From: Arminella tubonensis | Lineage (GTDB): Bacteria; Pseudomonadota; Alphaproteobacteria; Rhizobiales; Rhizobiaceae | NCBI RefSeq assembly: GCF_003240585.1 | Contig: NZ_PCDP01000029.1 | Location: 1-64,000, forward strand | Reading direction: 5' to 3' | DNA length: 64,000 nt | In this document: positions 9,454-18,396 of the stretch, one piece after another | How positions within the stretch are numbered: the first letter of the stretch is position 1 | How the letters are laid out: each line of letters begins with the position of its first letter | Made by a program: the position numbers and the translations under genes | The notes under the pieces: generated by a model | Told to the model about the DNA's origin: nothing | The model's input: only the letters and a program-made list of their open reading frames with translations | Databases searched by the model: none

Positions 9454-9651
9454 AAGACGCTCGGGAAGGCGGCGACGGAGATCGGGGTGACTCTCCGAAC
9501 AGACTATAACTAGCCTCCTCGAGTGATTTCGTTCGTCGCGATCATGTCGACTAGCGGCTCGCCGTCCACGCTGAGTACGTTAACTGCTTCAGGTCGGGTG
9601 TCATCTGATGCTGGGTATCTCCGGAAAACAGCAAGGTAAGGCCCGCCTAAG

Positions 9652-9676
9652 GGAACAACCTGAGGCGAAGCGGGTT
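9652..9676 (+). promoter_or_regulatory. EcfG-type promoter for the 9700 gene
   Basis: GGAAC at 9652-9656 and GTT at 9674-9676 are separated by 17 bases, the pattern recognised by EcfG sigma factors. The ATG lies 24 bases downstream. Confidence 0.7.
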
Positions 9677-9699
9677 CCCCATCCACGTGGAGGGACTCG

Positions 9700-9951
9700 A
9701 TGGCGAACAGCGAAGGCGATACCGACGGCTCAGACCGGAAGGCGACCCAGTACGATGGACAGGGACACCGAGGAGCTCGCAGCGGCAAGGTTCGCTCTGC
9801 CTGGGCGGTGGCAATCGCAGGAATTTTTTTGATCGGACTAAGCGCTTGGATCGTTCTGCGCCCGCACGCTGCCACCGATGCCGCACCGGGCGGATCGATG
9901 GGCAAGCGACTGACCACCACCGCACCAGCTAGCGAGACCCCAGACAAATAG
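9700..9951 (+). CDS. Small single-pass membrane protein, 83 aa
   Basis: A hydrophilic N-terminus of about 32 residues is followed by one membrane helix (WAVAIAGIFLIGLSAWIVL) and a short Ala/Thr-rich tail. The start is supported by GGAGGG 5 bases upstream. An exact EcfG-type promoter lies just ahead, so it is probably induced in the general stress response. A protein of the same design lies at 43379. No family function is known to me. Confidence 0.6.
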   Translation: MANSEGDTDGSDRKATQYDGQGHRGARSGKVRSAWAVAIAGIFLIGLSAWIVLRPHAATDAAPGGSMGKRLTTTAPASETPDK

Positions 9952-10395
9952 ACCGCCCAGTTTCACCGTTATAGGGCGCAGCTTTACGCAACTTGTCAAC
10001 CGTCGGCTGCTTCCACCAACCCTGGCGTCGTATCTGCGACCTTTCAAGTCCCAGCCACTTCCTCGGGCACGACGTAGCGTTTGCGGTCGCGTGTCCGTCA
10101 CGACGGCGACCGACGGCAGCCTTGATGAGGCCGCCTTGGTAATCCCTGCGAAAGCAATGTTGCAGCAGCTCACTTCCTTTCCGGATCATGGCGATACCTC
10201 TCAAGTCACGTCTCAACGATCTGACGACTTAGATGGCGGACTGAAGGTCTCCCGGAAACGGACCCCCGAGGTGCCGGCTGCGTTCGGTCTGGAGGAGCCG
10301 CCGCTTCAAGGCCCGGGTGCTAAGGCGGCGTGGGCCACTGGATCCATCTCTGCATAGACTTGCGCATTCAGCCCAATCGTTTGCAAGCCGCTGTC
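9952..10395. other. Gap without a supported gene
   Basis: Only short overlapping open frames in conflicting directions are present, with no motif. The stretch separates the small membrane protein from the convergent epoxide-hydrolase-like gene. Confidence 0.4.
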
Positions 10396-10782
10396 TCAGC
10401 CCTTAGAGAACTTCTGGACGGCGGTCACGTCGAAATAGTCCCGCCACTCGACAATCTTGTCGCCTTCGAGCTTGAAAATACCCATGATCATCACGCGCCC
10501 GATTTCACTGCCGTCGGCACGCTCGAACCGGTCGAGCCTTTCGGTGAGAACGCGGGGGCCGTCTGCGGCTATCGCGAGCATGTCGATATGGACCGTGGAG
10601 ATGCCCATCGATGTCTCAAGTCCGTCGATCATCGCGATGGCCTCGTCGGTACCCGTAGTGACTGAGACGCCTTCGTTGACCCAGCGCGTCTCGGGTGTGA
10701 ACCAGCGACGGACGGCTGGCCTCCCGCCGGCTTCATGAAACGTTGCGCAAAAATCCGAAACAGTTTCGATTGGGGTGGGCAT
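10396..10782 (-). CDS. Limonene-1,2-epoxide hydrolase-like (SnoaL/NTF2 fold) protein
   Basis: A 128-residue protein of the NTF2-like superfamily. The sequence VLTERLDRFERADG and the C-terminal KLEGDKIVEWRDYFD match the limonene epoxide hydrolase subgroup; its active site uses an Asp-Arg-Asp triad, plausibly the D/R in ERLDRF and the D in WRDYFD. The family opens epoxides in one step with an activated water. GGAGAAACTGCC precedes the ATG. It is divergent from the AraC regulator at 10925 with 142 bases between, so that regulator probably controls it. The substrate is unknown. Confidence 0.75.
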   Translation of the reverse strand: MPTPIETVSDFCATFHEAGGRPAVRRWFTPETRWVNEGVSVTTGTDEAIAMIDGLETSMGISTVHIDMLAIAADGPRVLTERLDRFERADGSEIGRVMIMGIFKLEGDKIVEWRDYFDVTAVQKFSKG

Positions 10783-10924
10783 GGCAGTTTCTCCTAGACA
10801 ATCAAAAACCCCGATGGCGATATTAGGATTTGAACCCCGATGCTACGATGCCGAAGCTTACGCCACAATTGCCTAATCTTCCGGAATGCTTGATAGCACT
10901 GGGCAATCGGGTTAGAATGGCTCA

Positions 10925-11842
10925 ATGAGCGAACTCGACAAAATACGCGCCATAGCAATGCGCCACGCCGGTCGCCCGAGTCTTAAACTGCCGAGACTGT
11001 TCGCTTACACCCTCGACCATACGACCGAGATCGACCCGCTGATCTACGATCCTGCGGCGTCGTTGGTGATCCAGGGCACTCAACGCATGTTCATCGGCGA
11101 CAAGATGTTTGAGTACGGTCCTGGTCAAAGTATGATCGTCGCGGCCGAGATAGCTGCGTTTGGCCAGGTCTGCGAGGCGTCACAAGATAAACAGTTTGTT
11201 GCAGTCGGTATATTCCTGGACCCGGCTCTGCTGTCCGACCTCGTGCTTGAGATGGCAGCTATGCCAGAGTTGCCCATTGAATCGGGATACGGCGTCAGCA
11301 CAGCGAGCGCGTCGCTTCTGGGCGCTTGGGGCAGGCTGCTGGAACTGCTCGATCGCCCAAGCGAAATTCCGGTCATGGCTCAGTCTCTGGAGCATGAACT
11401 CATGTTTCGGTTGCTGATGGGGCCGCACGGCGGCCTTCTCCGTCAGATTGCCGGGTCTGACTCGCGCCTGATGCACATTCGAAGGGCCATGGCCTGGATA
11501 CGCGACCATTACACCGAGCGCCTCGATTTCAAGGCGGTCGCGGCGCTCGCGGGCATGAGCGTATCCGTTTTTTACGACCGCTTTAAAGCCGTCGCCGCCG
11601 TTAGTCCGCTTCAGTATCAGAAATATATCCGGCTCCACGAGGCCCGCCGACGCATGATCGCGAACCAAGCAGGTGCAGCCGAGGTGGGGTTCGCGGTCGG
11701 CTATGAGAGCGCCTCGCAGTTCAGCCGCGAGTACAAGCGTGTTTTCGGAGCGCCGCCGGGTCAAGACACCAAAAAGGCGAAGGCGGGATTGGGGGGCATT
11801 ACTCCGCCAAGAGTGCTCGGTGCTCGGCCAGATGTTGCTTGA
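10925..11842 (+). CDS. AraC-family transcriptional regulator (AraC_N type)
   Basis: A 305-residue regulator. The N-terminal sensing domain (about residues 25-190) shows the AraC_N signature IYDPAASLVIQGTQRMFIGD, a cupin-like ligand domain. The C-terminal domain has two helix-turn-helix motifs (LDFKAVAALAGMSVSVFYDRF and EVGFAVGYESASQFSREYKR). It starts divergently from the epoxide-hydrolase-like gene at 10782, the likely target. The last 44 bases overlap the end of a glutathione transferase remnant on the other strand. Confidence 0.88.
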   Translation: MSELDKIRAIAMRHAGRPSLKLPRLFAYTLDHTTEIDPLIYDPAASLVIQGTQRMFIGDKMFEYGPGQSMIVAAEIAAFGQVCEASQDKQFVAVGIFLDPALLSDLVLEMAAMPELPIESGYGVSTASASLLGAWGRLLELLDRPSEIPVMAQSLEHELMFRLLMGPHGGLLRQIAGSDSRLMHIRRAMAWIRDHYTERLDFKAVAALAGMSVSVFYDRFKAVAAVSPLQYQKYIRLHEARRRMIANQAGAAEVGFAVGYESASQFSREYKRVFGAPPGQDTKKAKAGLGGITPPRVLGARPDVA

Positions 11843-11978
11843 ACCGGTGACCGTAGTCCCGACCCACGGTCGCGACGACGCTCTCTCGTAAAGCCATTGC
11901 CTCGCGCCATCGCGTTACGCGCGGGAGACCCTGAAATATCATCTGCGTCACGGTTGGGTTGATGAGGTCGAAACGACG
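11799..11978 (-). pseudogene. Glutathione S-transferase, C-terminal remnant
   Basis: The minus-strand frame encodes about 60 residues that resemble the C-terminal helices of a glutathione transferase (FQGLPRVTRWREAMALRESV, VATVGRDYGHRFKQHL) and then a stop. The thioredoxin-like N-terminal domain that binds glutathione is not found upstream. The end overlaps the 3' end of the AraC gene, so the two genes converge. I treat it as a truncated remnant. Confidence 0.55.
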
Positions 11979-12284
11979 CCCTGTATGACCGACAAGAGGG
12001 CGCGAAGTGGAAATAATGTCCGGACCGGACCGGGTCAACTCGGGACCTTCGCGGCGGTCTCAATCGCTATTCGCGGCCTAAGACATTTCCTGGGCGCAGC
12101 TCCGTGTGCCAACTGCGCTACCAATCCGCGCCAATATCGACTATACTTTGGTCCCCTGAACATTACGGCTTGTTCGTCGGCCGCTCTTCAGGAGAAGGGG
12201 GCGCGTCGAAGCGCGGGCTTAGGCAATCAGCTTAATTTCACCATCCCATCCGCCATGTGCCGCGGGTCAGCGAGGGGTGTTCGA
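11979..12284. other. Gap before the substrate-binding protein gene
   Basis: The frame of the next gene stays open through this stretch, but the residues do not resemble an exported protein and there is no ribosome site. I see no other feature. Confidence 0.4.
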
Positions 12285-13289
12285 ATGAAACCGAAACGAC
12301 GACATTACCTTTACCTAGCGGTCGCGCTGGTGATGAACTTACCTGTCGTCGCCGCTGCCCAGCAGACCTCGGCCAAGACGCCACGAATCGGGCTTCTTGC
12401 CTGGTGGCCCTGCGACATACCGGGCTATATGGCTGGGTCCGGTGAGTTTGGAGTGTTTATGAGCGGTCTTGGCGAACTCGGGTACAAGTTGGACAAAACC
12501 GTCGGATTCGAGTGCCGAAGCGCCGGCAAACACAACAATGGCTTGGCCGCGGCGGCGACAGAACTGGTGCGGCTCCCCGTCGACATGATCGTCACGATGT
12601 CGCATCCGGCGGGACAGGCTGCCCACCAGGCGACCAATACAATTCCGATCGTGTCGATCCTGAGCGGTGATCCGATGGCGACTGGGTTCGTTGGTAGCCT
12701 TGCAAAACCGGGCGGAAATGCCACGGGCATCAGCTACTACGCCACGGAACTCGCCGCCAAACGCCTGGAGCTTTTGATGGAAGCCATACCGGGGCTCACC
12801 ACAGTCGGCGTGCTGGCAAACCCGGTTGTCGCGGATCTGAATTTCGAACGGGACACTAAGAATGCGGCCAATCGGCTCGGCGTTGCGGTGAGCATCCAGC
12901 ACGTCGGCGAGCCGGACGACCTCGATGCCGCGGTCGACCGCATGGAGGCCGCCGGCGCGCAGGCTCTGTTCGTACTTCCCGACATGATGCTGGCCGACCA
13001 GTCTAAGCGAATTGCCGCCTTGGCGATCGAGCATCGCCTGCCGACCATGGCCTGGGGTCCATGGTATGTCGCAGACGGCTGCCTGATGGCCTATTCGGCG
13101 AGATACAACGAGATGCAACATCGGCTCGCCTTTTATGTCGATCGCATATTGAAAGGCACCAAACCAGGCGACCTGCCGATCGAGCAGCCGACGACGTTCG
13201 ACTTGTCTGTCAATCTGAAAACAGCCAATGCCCTCGGGATCGAGCTGCCGCAGAGCGTTTTGCTGATGGCTGAAGAAGTCATCGAGTGA
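12285..13289 (+). CDS. ABC-type substrate-binding protein (ABC_sub_bind family)
   Basis: A 334-residue protein with a signal peptide (YLYLAVALVMNLPVVAAAQ) and the two-lobed ABC_sub_bind fold: RIGLLAWWPCDIPGY at the start, GLGELGY, LVRLPVDMIVTMSHPA, TIPIVSILSGDPMATGFV and SLAKPGGNATGIS. These are typical of the family found widely in rhizobia. Family members are periplasmic binding proteins of mostly unknown ligand. The ATG at 12285 was preferred to earlier in-frame starts because GAGGGG lies just upstream and the signal peptide starts there. No permease or ATPase genes adjoin; the next gene, 7 bases on, is a sensor-type adenylate cyclase. Confidence 0.82.
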   Translation: MKPKRRHYLYLAVALVMNLPVVAAAQQTSAKTPRIGLLAWWPCDIPGYMAGSGEFGVFMSGLGELGYKLDKTVGFECRSAGKHNNGLAAAATELVRLPVDMIVTMSHPAGQAAHQATNTIPIVSILSGDPMATGFVGSLAKPGGNATGISYYATELAAKRLELLMEAIPGLTTVGVLANPVVADLNFERDTKNAANRLGVAVSIQHVGEPDDLDAAVDRMEAAGAQALFVLPDMMLADQSKRIAALAIEHRLPTMAWGPWYVADGCLMAYSARYNEMQHRLAFYVDRILKGTKPGDLPIEQPTTFDLSVNLKTANALGIELPQSVLLMAEEVIE

Positions 13290-13296
13290 GGATGGT

Positions 13297-15084
13297 GTGC
13301 GGCGTTCGCTCCAGCTCCAAGCCGCCCCGATGCGCCGATCGCTGTTCCGCAAGTACTTCCTGGCCTTGTTCACCGCGGTCATCATCCCCGTAACTGCCAG
13401 CGGCATCAGCGACGCCTGGTTCGGCTACCGCGACCAGCGTGCCATGCTCAGCGCTCTAGTGCGGGTGGAGGCCACATCGGCGGCCGGCAATATCCAGAGT
13501 TTTCTCGACGGCATCAAGGATCAACTGGGTTGGACGGTCCAGCAGTCCTGGGCCAATGATGAGGGACAGCATAGGCTCGACGCATCTCGGGTGATGCGAC
13601 GAGTTCCAGCGATCGTAAGCATCACCCTTGTTGACGATGTCGGCATCGAACGGCTGTATGTCTCCCGCATCGACTTGAACAGGAGGGAAGGCGGATCGGA
13701 TCGCTCCGGCGATCCTGCTGTGGTGGGAGTTCGTTCGAATGGCACATGGTATGGGCCAGTCACCTTTCACGATGGCTCCGAACCGTTCATGACCATGGCT
13801 ACGGCCGGAAACCGCAAGGCAGGTGGCGTCGTCGTCGCGGAGATCAACCTGAAGTTTGTCTGGACAGTCGTTTCGGAAATTCGCATCGGTAGCAGTGGCA
13901 GGGCGTTTGTTCTCGATCAGACCGGCCGCCTCATCGCCCATCCCGACATCAGCAAGGTGTTGCAGGGTACTGACAAGAACACGGCGGCGGCCTTCACCAG
14001 ATTGCGGGACGAGATCGCCTCCGTAGGCGGAGAGGCGGCCACGGCCCGCAACGCCGACAATGAACCGGTCGTGACCGCCATGGCAGCTATTCCAGGTGTC
14101 GGTTGGACGGTGTTCGTCGAGCAGGCACAGGCAGAGGCTTTCGCACCGCTGTATGCCTCATTGTGGCGGACGGTCGGCCTGCTGCTCGCCGCCACCGTCT
14201 TCGCATCGGCGCTTGCCTTCTGGCTTGCCAGGCGCATGACCGGACCAATCCGTCGGCTGGAAGAAGGCACCGAAAAAATCGGTGCTGGACAGTTTGACCA
14301 CCGGATAGACATCGCCACCGGAGACGAACTCGAACGGCTGGCGGACCGGTTCAATAAAATGGCGGAAGAACTCGCCATATCTCGGGATCGTTCAGAGCGG
14401 ATCGCGCGGCTGAAGCGTTTTCTCGCACCTCAGGTCGCGGAACTCGTGGAAAAGTCCGGCGACGAGAGCGTTCTCGGCGGCCAGCGCGCGGAAGTCGTCG
14501 CTGTATTCTGCGACTTACGTGGTTTCACCGCGTTTTCGGCACACGCCGAACCCGAGGAGATCATGCAGGTCTTGGGCGCGTACTATAAGGCGCTCGGCGC
14601 GATCATCACACGCTACGAGGCCACGCTGACCAACTTCGCCGCAGATGGTTTGATGGTGCTCGTCAACGCCCCGGTACCGTGCGCAGACCCGGCGCTTCGT
14701 GCTGTTAAGATGGCGATCGACATGCAGGATGACGTTCAGCGTCTGATTGCCGAGTGGCGACTGCACGGCCACGCGATCGGCTTTGGCATTGGACTGGCGA
14801 TGGGATGGGCGACGGTCGGCCGAATTGGTTATGAAGAGCGCGTTGACTACACTGCGATCGGCCATGTCGTAAACCTGGCTTCGCGATTGTGTTCATCCGC
14901 CGATGATCTGCAAATTCTCATCGACCACGCCGCGGCGCAATCCGTGCGTGGCAAAATTTCAATGATCTCTCTCGGCACGCGCCAGCTCAAAGGTTTCGAC
15001 GAGCAAATACTTGCCTTTGATGTCGGAACGAGAGGGAGAAGGTCGAATGCCGTGCAGGCACCGAATGCGGGATCGAAAGGTTAG
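13297..15084 (+). CDS. Membrane adenylate cyclase with Cache sensor, HAMP and class III catalytic domain
   Basis: A 595-residue protein from a GTG start 7 bases after the preceding stop; ATG at 13330 is an alternative. A first membrane helix (about 17-40) leads to a periplasmic Cache-type domain (about 50-280, with VFVLDQTGRLIAHPD written here as GRAFVLDQTGRLIAHPD). A second helix (LLLAATVFASALAFWLA) and a HAMP domain follow, then a class III cyclase domain (about 400-580). Metal-binding aspartates are visible in VFCDLRGFTAF and in NFAADGLMVLVN. The product is presumably cAMP. Tight linkage with the binding protein suggests the pair sense one extracellular ligand, which is inference. Confidence 0.85.
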   Translation: MRRSLQLQAAPMRRSLFRKYFLALFTAVIIPVTASGISDAWFGYRDQRAMLSALVRVEATSAAGNIQSFLDGIKDQLGWTVQQSWANDEGQHRLDASRVMRRVPAIVSITLVDDVGIERLYVSRIDLNRREGGSDRSGDPAVVGVRSNGTWYGPVTFHDGSEPFMTMATAGNRKAGGVVVAEINLKFVWTVVSEIRIGSSGRAFVLDQTGRLIAHPDISKVLQGTDKNTAAAFTRLRDEIASVGGEAATARNADNEPVVTAMAAIPGVGWTVFVEQAQAEAFAPLYASLWRTVGLLLAATVFASALAFWLARRMTGPIRRLEEGTEKIGAGQFDHRIDIATGDELERLADRFNKMAEELAISRDRSERIARLKRFLAPQVAELVEKSGDESVLGGQRAEVVAVFCDLRGFTAFSAHAEPEEIMQVLGAYYKALGAIITRYEATLTNFAADGLMVLVNAPVPCADPALRAVKMAIDMQDDVQRLIAEWRLHGHAIGFGIGLAMGWATVGRIGYEERVDYTAIGHVVNLASRLCSSADDLQILIDHAAAQSVRGKISMISLGTRQLKGFDEQILAFDVGTRGRRSNAVQAPNAGSKG

Positions 15085-15090
15085 ACGAGT

Positions 15091-15246
15091 CAATGAAGGA
15101 AGGTCCGCGAAGGCACTGTGGACGAGAACGATCGTCGGTTTGGAGTTGGGTGCCTTCGGCTGGGCGAAAGCTCCCTGGGCAAGGCAGACCCCGAGGACCA
15201 GGATCGAACTCGCCATCCATCTTGCCAACACTTTCTGGAACGGCAT
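15091..15246 (-). pseudogene. Exported alpha/beta hydrolase, 5' fragment
   Basis: From ATG 15246 the frame encodes a signal peptide (MASSILVLGVCLAQGAFAQ) and the first strand of an alpha/beta hydrolase (KPTIVLVHSAFAD). The usual motif is VHGAFAD, so the oxyanion-hole Gly appears changed to Ser. After about 52 residues the similarity ends and the frame runs into sequence antisense to the cyclase 3' end. It is a truncated gene. Confidence 0.55.
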
Positions 15247-15552
15247 CTATCCGTTCGTCGACTACCCGAACGGCGGCAGCATCAACGGACAAATCAACGC
15301 TTTCAGACAGCAACTGACGAAAGCGGCCTTCATATTCGAACGCGAAGGTGCACTGCAGCACGGTCGTAGGTGAACACCAGGCCTGAAGTTCGGGGTAGGG
15401 GCTGATGCGATCTTCAAAACCGCGCACGTAGTCAATCTGCAACATGGTGCAGTTCTCCTTGCCAGATAGTTCGAAATTTTTGCCGTTCTTAAGCCGCGGG
15501 GCAGCTTCGTTGAAGGCGCTCTCCTAGGCCGAGGCCTGCGTTGATCTGCTTC
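15247..15552. other. Gap with a possible short coding remnant
   Basis: An ATG at 15445 on the minus strand has a good ribosome site (GGAGAACTGCACC) and begins MLQIDYVRGFEDRISPYPEL, which looks protein-like. The similarity to real coding sequence fades after about 25 codons. I do not recognise the family. Confidence 0.3.
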
Positions 15553-15873
15553 TCAAAATCTGCCCCCGTCCTTCGTGAGTTCTGCGTAATGCTGCACGCT
15601 CTCCCATCCCGCCGAGTTCGTGGTCGTCGCCGGGTCGATGTTGCCGACGATCAGATGCTTCCGACCGTTCAGCCTCGCAAGCAGCTCGGCGCAGTCGCCA
15701 CCTCTTGCCGACATGAATTCTCCCAGATGCCAGACCTCATCGTCAGGGCCGACGGTCTCGTTCCAGTTCCGGATCAACGCGGCGTCGTGTCCGTCCATGT
15801 TGGAGAACTGCCGCTTTTCGAGACGCAATACGCGCGGGTCGCGGAAATGGGTGTCGCCGGTGAAATGGATCAT
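15553..15873 (-). pseudogene. Calcineurin-like phosphoesterase, truncated
   Basis: From ATG 15873 the 106-residue product starts like small metallophosphoesterases: MIHFTGDTHFRDPRVLR, with the first metal-binding Asp and His. The second motif reads DDEVWHLGEF where GDF is expected, so the metal-bridging Asp is a Glu. The third reads VGNIDP where GNND or GNHD is expected. The protein stops after AELTKDGGRF and lacks the C-terminal histidine motifs (HYP and GHSHG type) of the about 170-residue family. Two altered motifs plus truncation indicate a decaying gene. Confidence 0.6.
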
Positions 15874-15931
15874 GGGCGGAACTTGGTACTCTCTACCCCG
15901 AAGCCAAGCCCTTACTTCCGACGTGTGCGGC

Positions 15932-16477
15932 CTAGACCACTTCGAGCGGAAGCAACGGCGACGCCGGAAGCTGGATGGCGATGTCGTCGCCAGGAACAAC
16001 GAGGCCGCCCTTGAGCACGATCGCCATGATGCCGGTCTTCCGAACGACCTCGCCGTTCGGACCCTTGCCGAGAACAGCCTTGAGAAGGCCTGGCCGGAAC
16101 TTGTCGATCTGCGAGCATGGATTGCGTAGTCCTGTCACCAGAAGCTCGACTTCGGCGCCGAGCATCAGGACCGTACCGCGAGGGAGAGCAATAAGGTCGA
16201 TGCCGAGGGTGGTGACGTTTTCGCCAAAATCGGCCGGACCAAGGACGAAGCCCTTCTCGGCAAGCTCGTCGAAAAGCTCCGAGTGGATGAGATGAACCTG
16301 ACGCAAGTTCGGCTGCGACGGGTCGGCGCGGACGCGGGAACGGTGTTTGACCGTAACCCCCAGATGGGCGTCGCCTTCGACGCCCAGTCCCGTTATCACG
16401 CGTATCGCATTTGCCGTACTCTTTGAGAACCGGTGCTCGCCATCAGCAGCCACCGCAATAACACTCGCACGGATCAT
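15932..16477 (-). CDS. MOSC domain protein
   Basis: A 181-residue protein with the MOSC (molybdenum cofactor sulfurase C-terminal) fold: GLGVEGDAHLG, then FGENVTTLGIDLIALPRGT and the cysteine in VTGLRNPCSQID, the usual cofactor-contact residue. Stand-alone MOSC proteins are thought to carry sulfur or handle molybdopterin; the exact reaction here is unknown. Its ATG overlaps the stop of the upstream GNAT gene by 4 bases, so the two are co-translated. Confidence 0.85.
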   Translation of the reverse strand: MIRASVIAVAADGEHRFSKSTANAIRVITGLGVEGDAHLGVTVKHRSRVRADPSQPNLRQVHLIHSELFDELAEKGFVLGPADFGENVTTLGIDLIALPRGTVLMLGAEVELLVTGLRNPCSQIDKFRPGLLKAVLGKGPNGEVVRKTGIMAIVLKGGLVVPGDDIAIQLPASPLLPLEVV

Positions 16478-16995
16478 GTTTCAAGCTCCAGAACATAGCC
16501 TTCCAGGAAAATAACCGGCAGCAGATCCATGTCGCCCCGAGGCTCTCGCCGATATCCGTGCCGCTCATAGAGCTTGGCGAGGCCCACCGCTCCACGCCTG
16601 ATGTGGAGGCAGATCGCCGAAGCGCCGAAGGCCTTGGCCCGGCCGCGGGCTTCGTCAAGGAATGGAGCCGACAGGCCGCGGCCCAGAAACTTCTCATCGA
16701 TGGCAAGGTACCTGATGTCGGCCGCGCCGCGCCGCCATGCCTCGTTGCCGTCGGCGCCCGGCGGGTAGAGTGCGATGGTTCCGACGATCTTCCCGCCGAT
16801 CGTTCCGACGAGCACTACGGCCGCCGCCCTCTTCGCCCGCTGGTTCCGCAAGTCCGCCCGACGTTCTTCCGTCGTGACGACATCAGGCATGAGCCGCGAG
16901 TTCTGATAGTCGAAGGACCTCACCAGAAGTTCGCCAACGGCTTGATCGTCGGCCTCAGTACTCTCCCGGATTGCGATCTTGTCGATTGTGTTCAT
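16474..16995 (-). CDS. GNAT-family N-acetyltransferase
   Basis: A 173-residue protein. The central region IRYLAIDEKFLGRGLSAPFL carries the acetyl-CoA pyrophosphate loop (here FLGRGLS), followed by HIRRGAVGLAKLYERHGYRR, typical of motif B. The family transfers an acetyl group from acetyl-CoA to an amine; the substrate is unknown. The start at 16995 has GGGAG 5 bases upstream; the open frame extends to 17100 without such a site. It is the first gene of a two-gene unit with the MOSC gene. Confidence 0.8.
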   Translation of the reverse strand: MNTIDKIAIRESTEADDQAVGELLVRSFDYQNSRLMPDVVTTEERRADLRNQRAKRAAAVVLVGTIGGKIVGTIALYPPGADGNEAWRRGAADIRYLAIDEKFLGRGLSAPFLDEARGRAKAFGASAICLHIRRGAVGLAKLYERHGYRREPRGDMDLLPVIFLEGYVLELET

Positions 16996-17160
16996 GGCAA
17001 CTCCCATGTCGGCAAGGTACCAGCCCGCACTTCCAAGCGCCACCATCTTCAGGTCGCCGCGGATGACGACTACGACGGAAAGGCGCCTTCCGTAACGCAC
17101 GATTTGAAGATGCGACTGGAGAGCTCGGTTGCACCAGTACAGAGCGTTTGCCGGCGGCTC

Positions 17161-17481
17161 CTAGCTCTCAGGACTGTCGCGCGTGTCCATCGCAAGGTCA
17201 TGGAGAGCCTGCGTATCCTCCGGATCGTAGTCTGCCGAGAGGATGACGCAGAGAAAAGCGGCGCGGGCGATTTCTTTCTTGCTCGCCTCTGGATGCCGTT
17301 TCCGCACGGCCTCGATGAGGGCCTTCGGCTTCATACCGGGAAGCGCCGTTTGCCTTATTGTCTGAGCGATCGCTTCGGTTTCGTGGAATTTCTTCTCGCG
17401 CATTCGCGTGGCCCAGGGTTCAAGCTGCATGCGCAAGTTGGCATGCTTGGGTGCCACTTTGATGACTTCACCCGCCACCAT
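17161..17481 (-). CDS. Hypothetical protein, 106 aa
   Basis: A mostly helical, charged protein. The C-terminal part (ALIEAVRKRHPEASKKEIARA, then ADYDPEDTQALHDLAMDTRD) is regular and looks like a genuine coding sequence. No signal peptide or membrane segment is seen and I do not recognise a family. Weak ribosome site. It lies between the GNAT and methyltransferase genes on the same strand but 63 bases after the latter's stop, so an operon is possible. Confidence 0.5.
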   Translation of the reverse strand: MVAGEVIKVAPKHANLRMQLEPWATRMREKKFHETEAIAQTIRQTALPGMKPKALIEAVRKRHPEASKKEIARAAFLCVILSADYDPEDTQALHDLAMDTRDSPES

Positions 17482-17544
17482 GCCGATTTTGTGCTCGACG
17501 ACATGTTCATGAATTCTTCACGAAGGTACGACTGCAGTGTACCG

Positions 17545-18396
17545 TTATGAAGAAGGACTGGGCACGGTTCCCAAGCTCAGGACCCACATTTCGCGATAGC
17601 AGAAATCGGGGTCGGAAATCAGGCGCTCCGGCTCTTGCCCAATTTCTTTCCATTGGTGATGATCCGCTTCCGGCAACTCGCACCGTAGGGCCAGCCCGGA
17701 TAGGAATTCAAGATTGTTTCGGATGTATTCGCGCTCCACGGGCCTGAGTGGCTGACGTCGCTCCGCTAGCGTCGTGATGGCAGCGACGTCCTCTAGGCCC
17801 GCCGCTCGAAACCAGGCCGTCAGGCGGGTACCTCTCATCGCGCCGGACATCTGTATATCATCAGATAGCGCGTCGAGCAGACGCCAAATCAGTTTTGGGT
17901 CTTGCGGTTGATACTGCCAAACTGAGATATCGACCTCCTTCACGGCAACAAGTCCGCCTGGTCTTACGACGCGGCAGAACTCGTTGACTGTTTCGGCGAG
18001 GACTTTGTCACTCAGATACTGGCTGACGTTCGCACTCCAGACTGCATCGAACGTTCCTGCCTCATAGGGCAGCGCGGTGATGTCACCCGTTCGCGCGCTC
18101 ACAGGACAAGCGAATTGCTGGTTTGCAATCAAGCGTTCGATTGCCTCGACATTTTCTCGTGCCAAATCCAGGGCTTCGATATGTCCCTCGACGCCCAGCA
18201 GTTCCGCCATCAATGGCAGGAACACCCCATTCCCTGCGCCTGCGTCGAGCACAGACCAACTAGGTCGGATGCCGACGGCACGAAGTGTCGCGTCATACTC
18301 GTCCTTGAGCGCCAGGTAATGAGCATCAAGGTGTCCTCCCGCACTGAGCTTGTGCCCCGCCGAGGTAATATGTTCGGAATCAAAGGCGTTGTTCAT
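17545..18396 (-). CDS. Class I SAM-dependent methyltransferase
   Basis: A 283-residue protein with the Rossmann-type methyltransferase core: motif I VLDAGAGNGVFLPLMAELLG, an acidic residue after strand 2 (IEALDLA), motif II-like GTFDAVWSANVSQYL, and the post-core CRVVRPGGLVAVKEVD. The methyl acceptor is unknown. The start at 18396 has GGAGG 7 bases upstream, better than the ATG 30 bases earlier. It is the last gene before the second Gly/His-rich locus. Confidence 0.82.
   Translation of the reverse strand: MNNAFDSEHITSAGHKLSAGGHLDAHYLALKDEYDATLRAVGIRPSWSVLDAGAGNGVFLPLMAELLGVEGHIEALDLARENVEAIERLIANQQFACPVSARTGDITALPYEAGTFDAVWSANVSQYLSDKVLAETVNEFCRVVRPGGLVAVKEVDISVWQYQPQDPKLIWRLLDALSDDIQMSGAMRGTRLTAWFRAAGLEDVAAITTLAERRQPLRPVEREYIRNNLEFLSGLALRCELPEADHHQWKEIGQEPERLISDPDFCYREMWVLSLGTVPSPSS

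Noticed and set aside
12339..13406. A 355-codon minus-strand ORF
   Set aside because: It is antisense to the substrate-binding protein gene, has no motif and no ribosome site.
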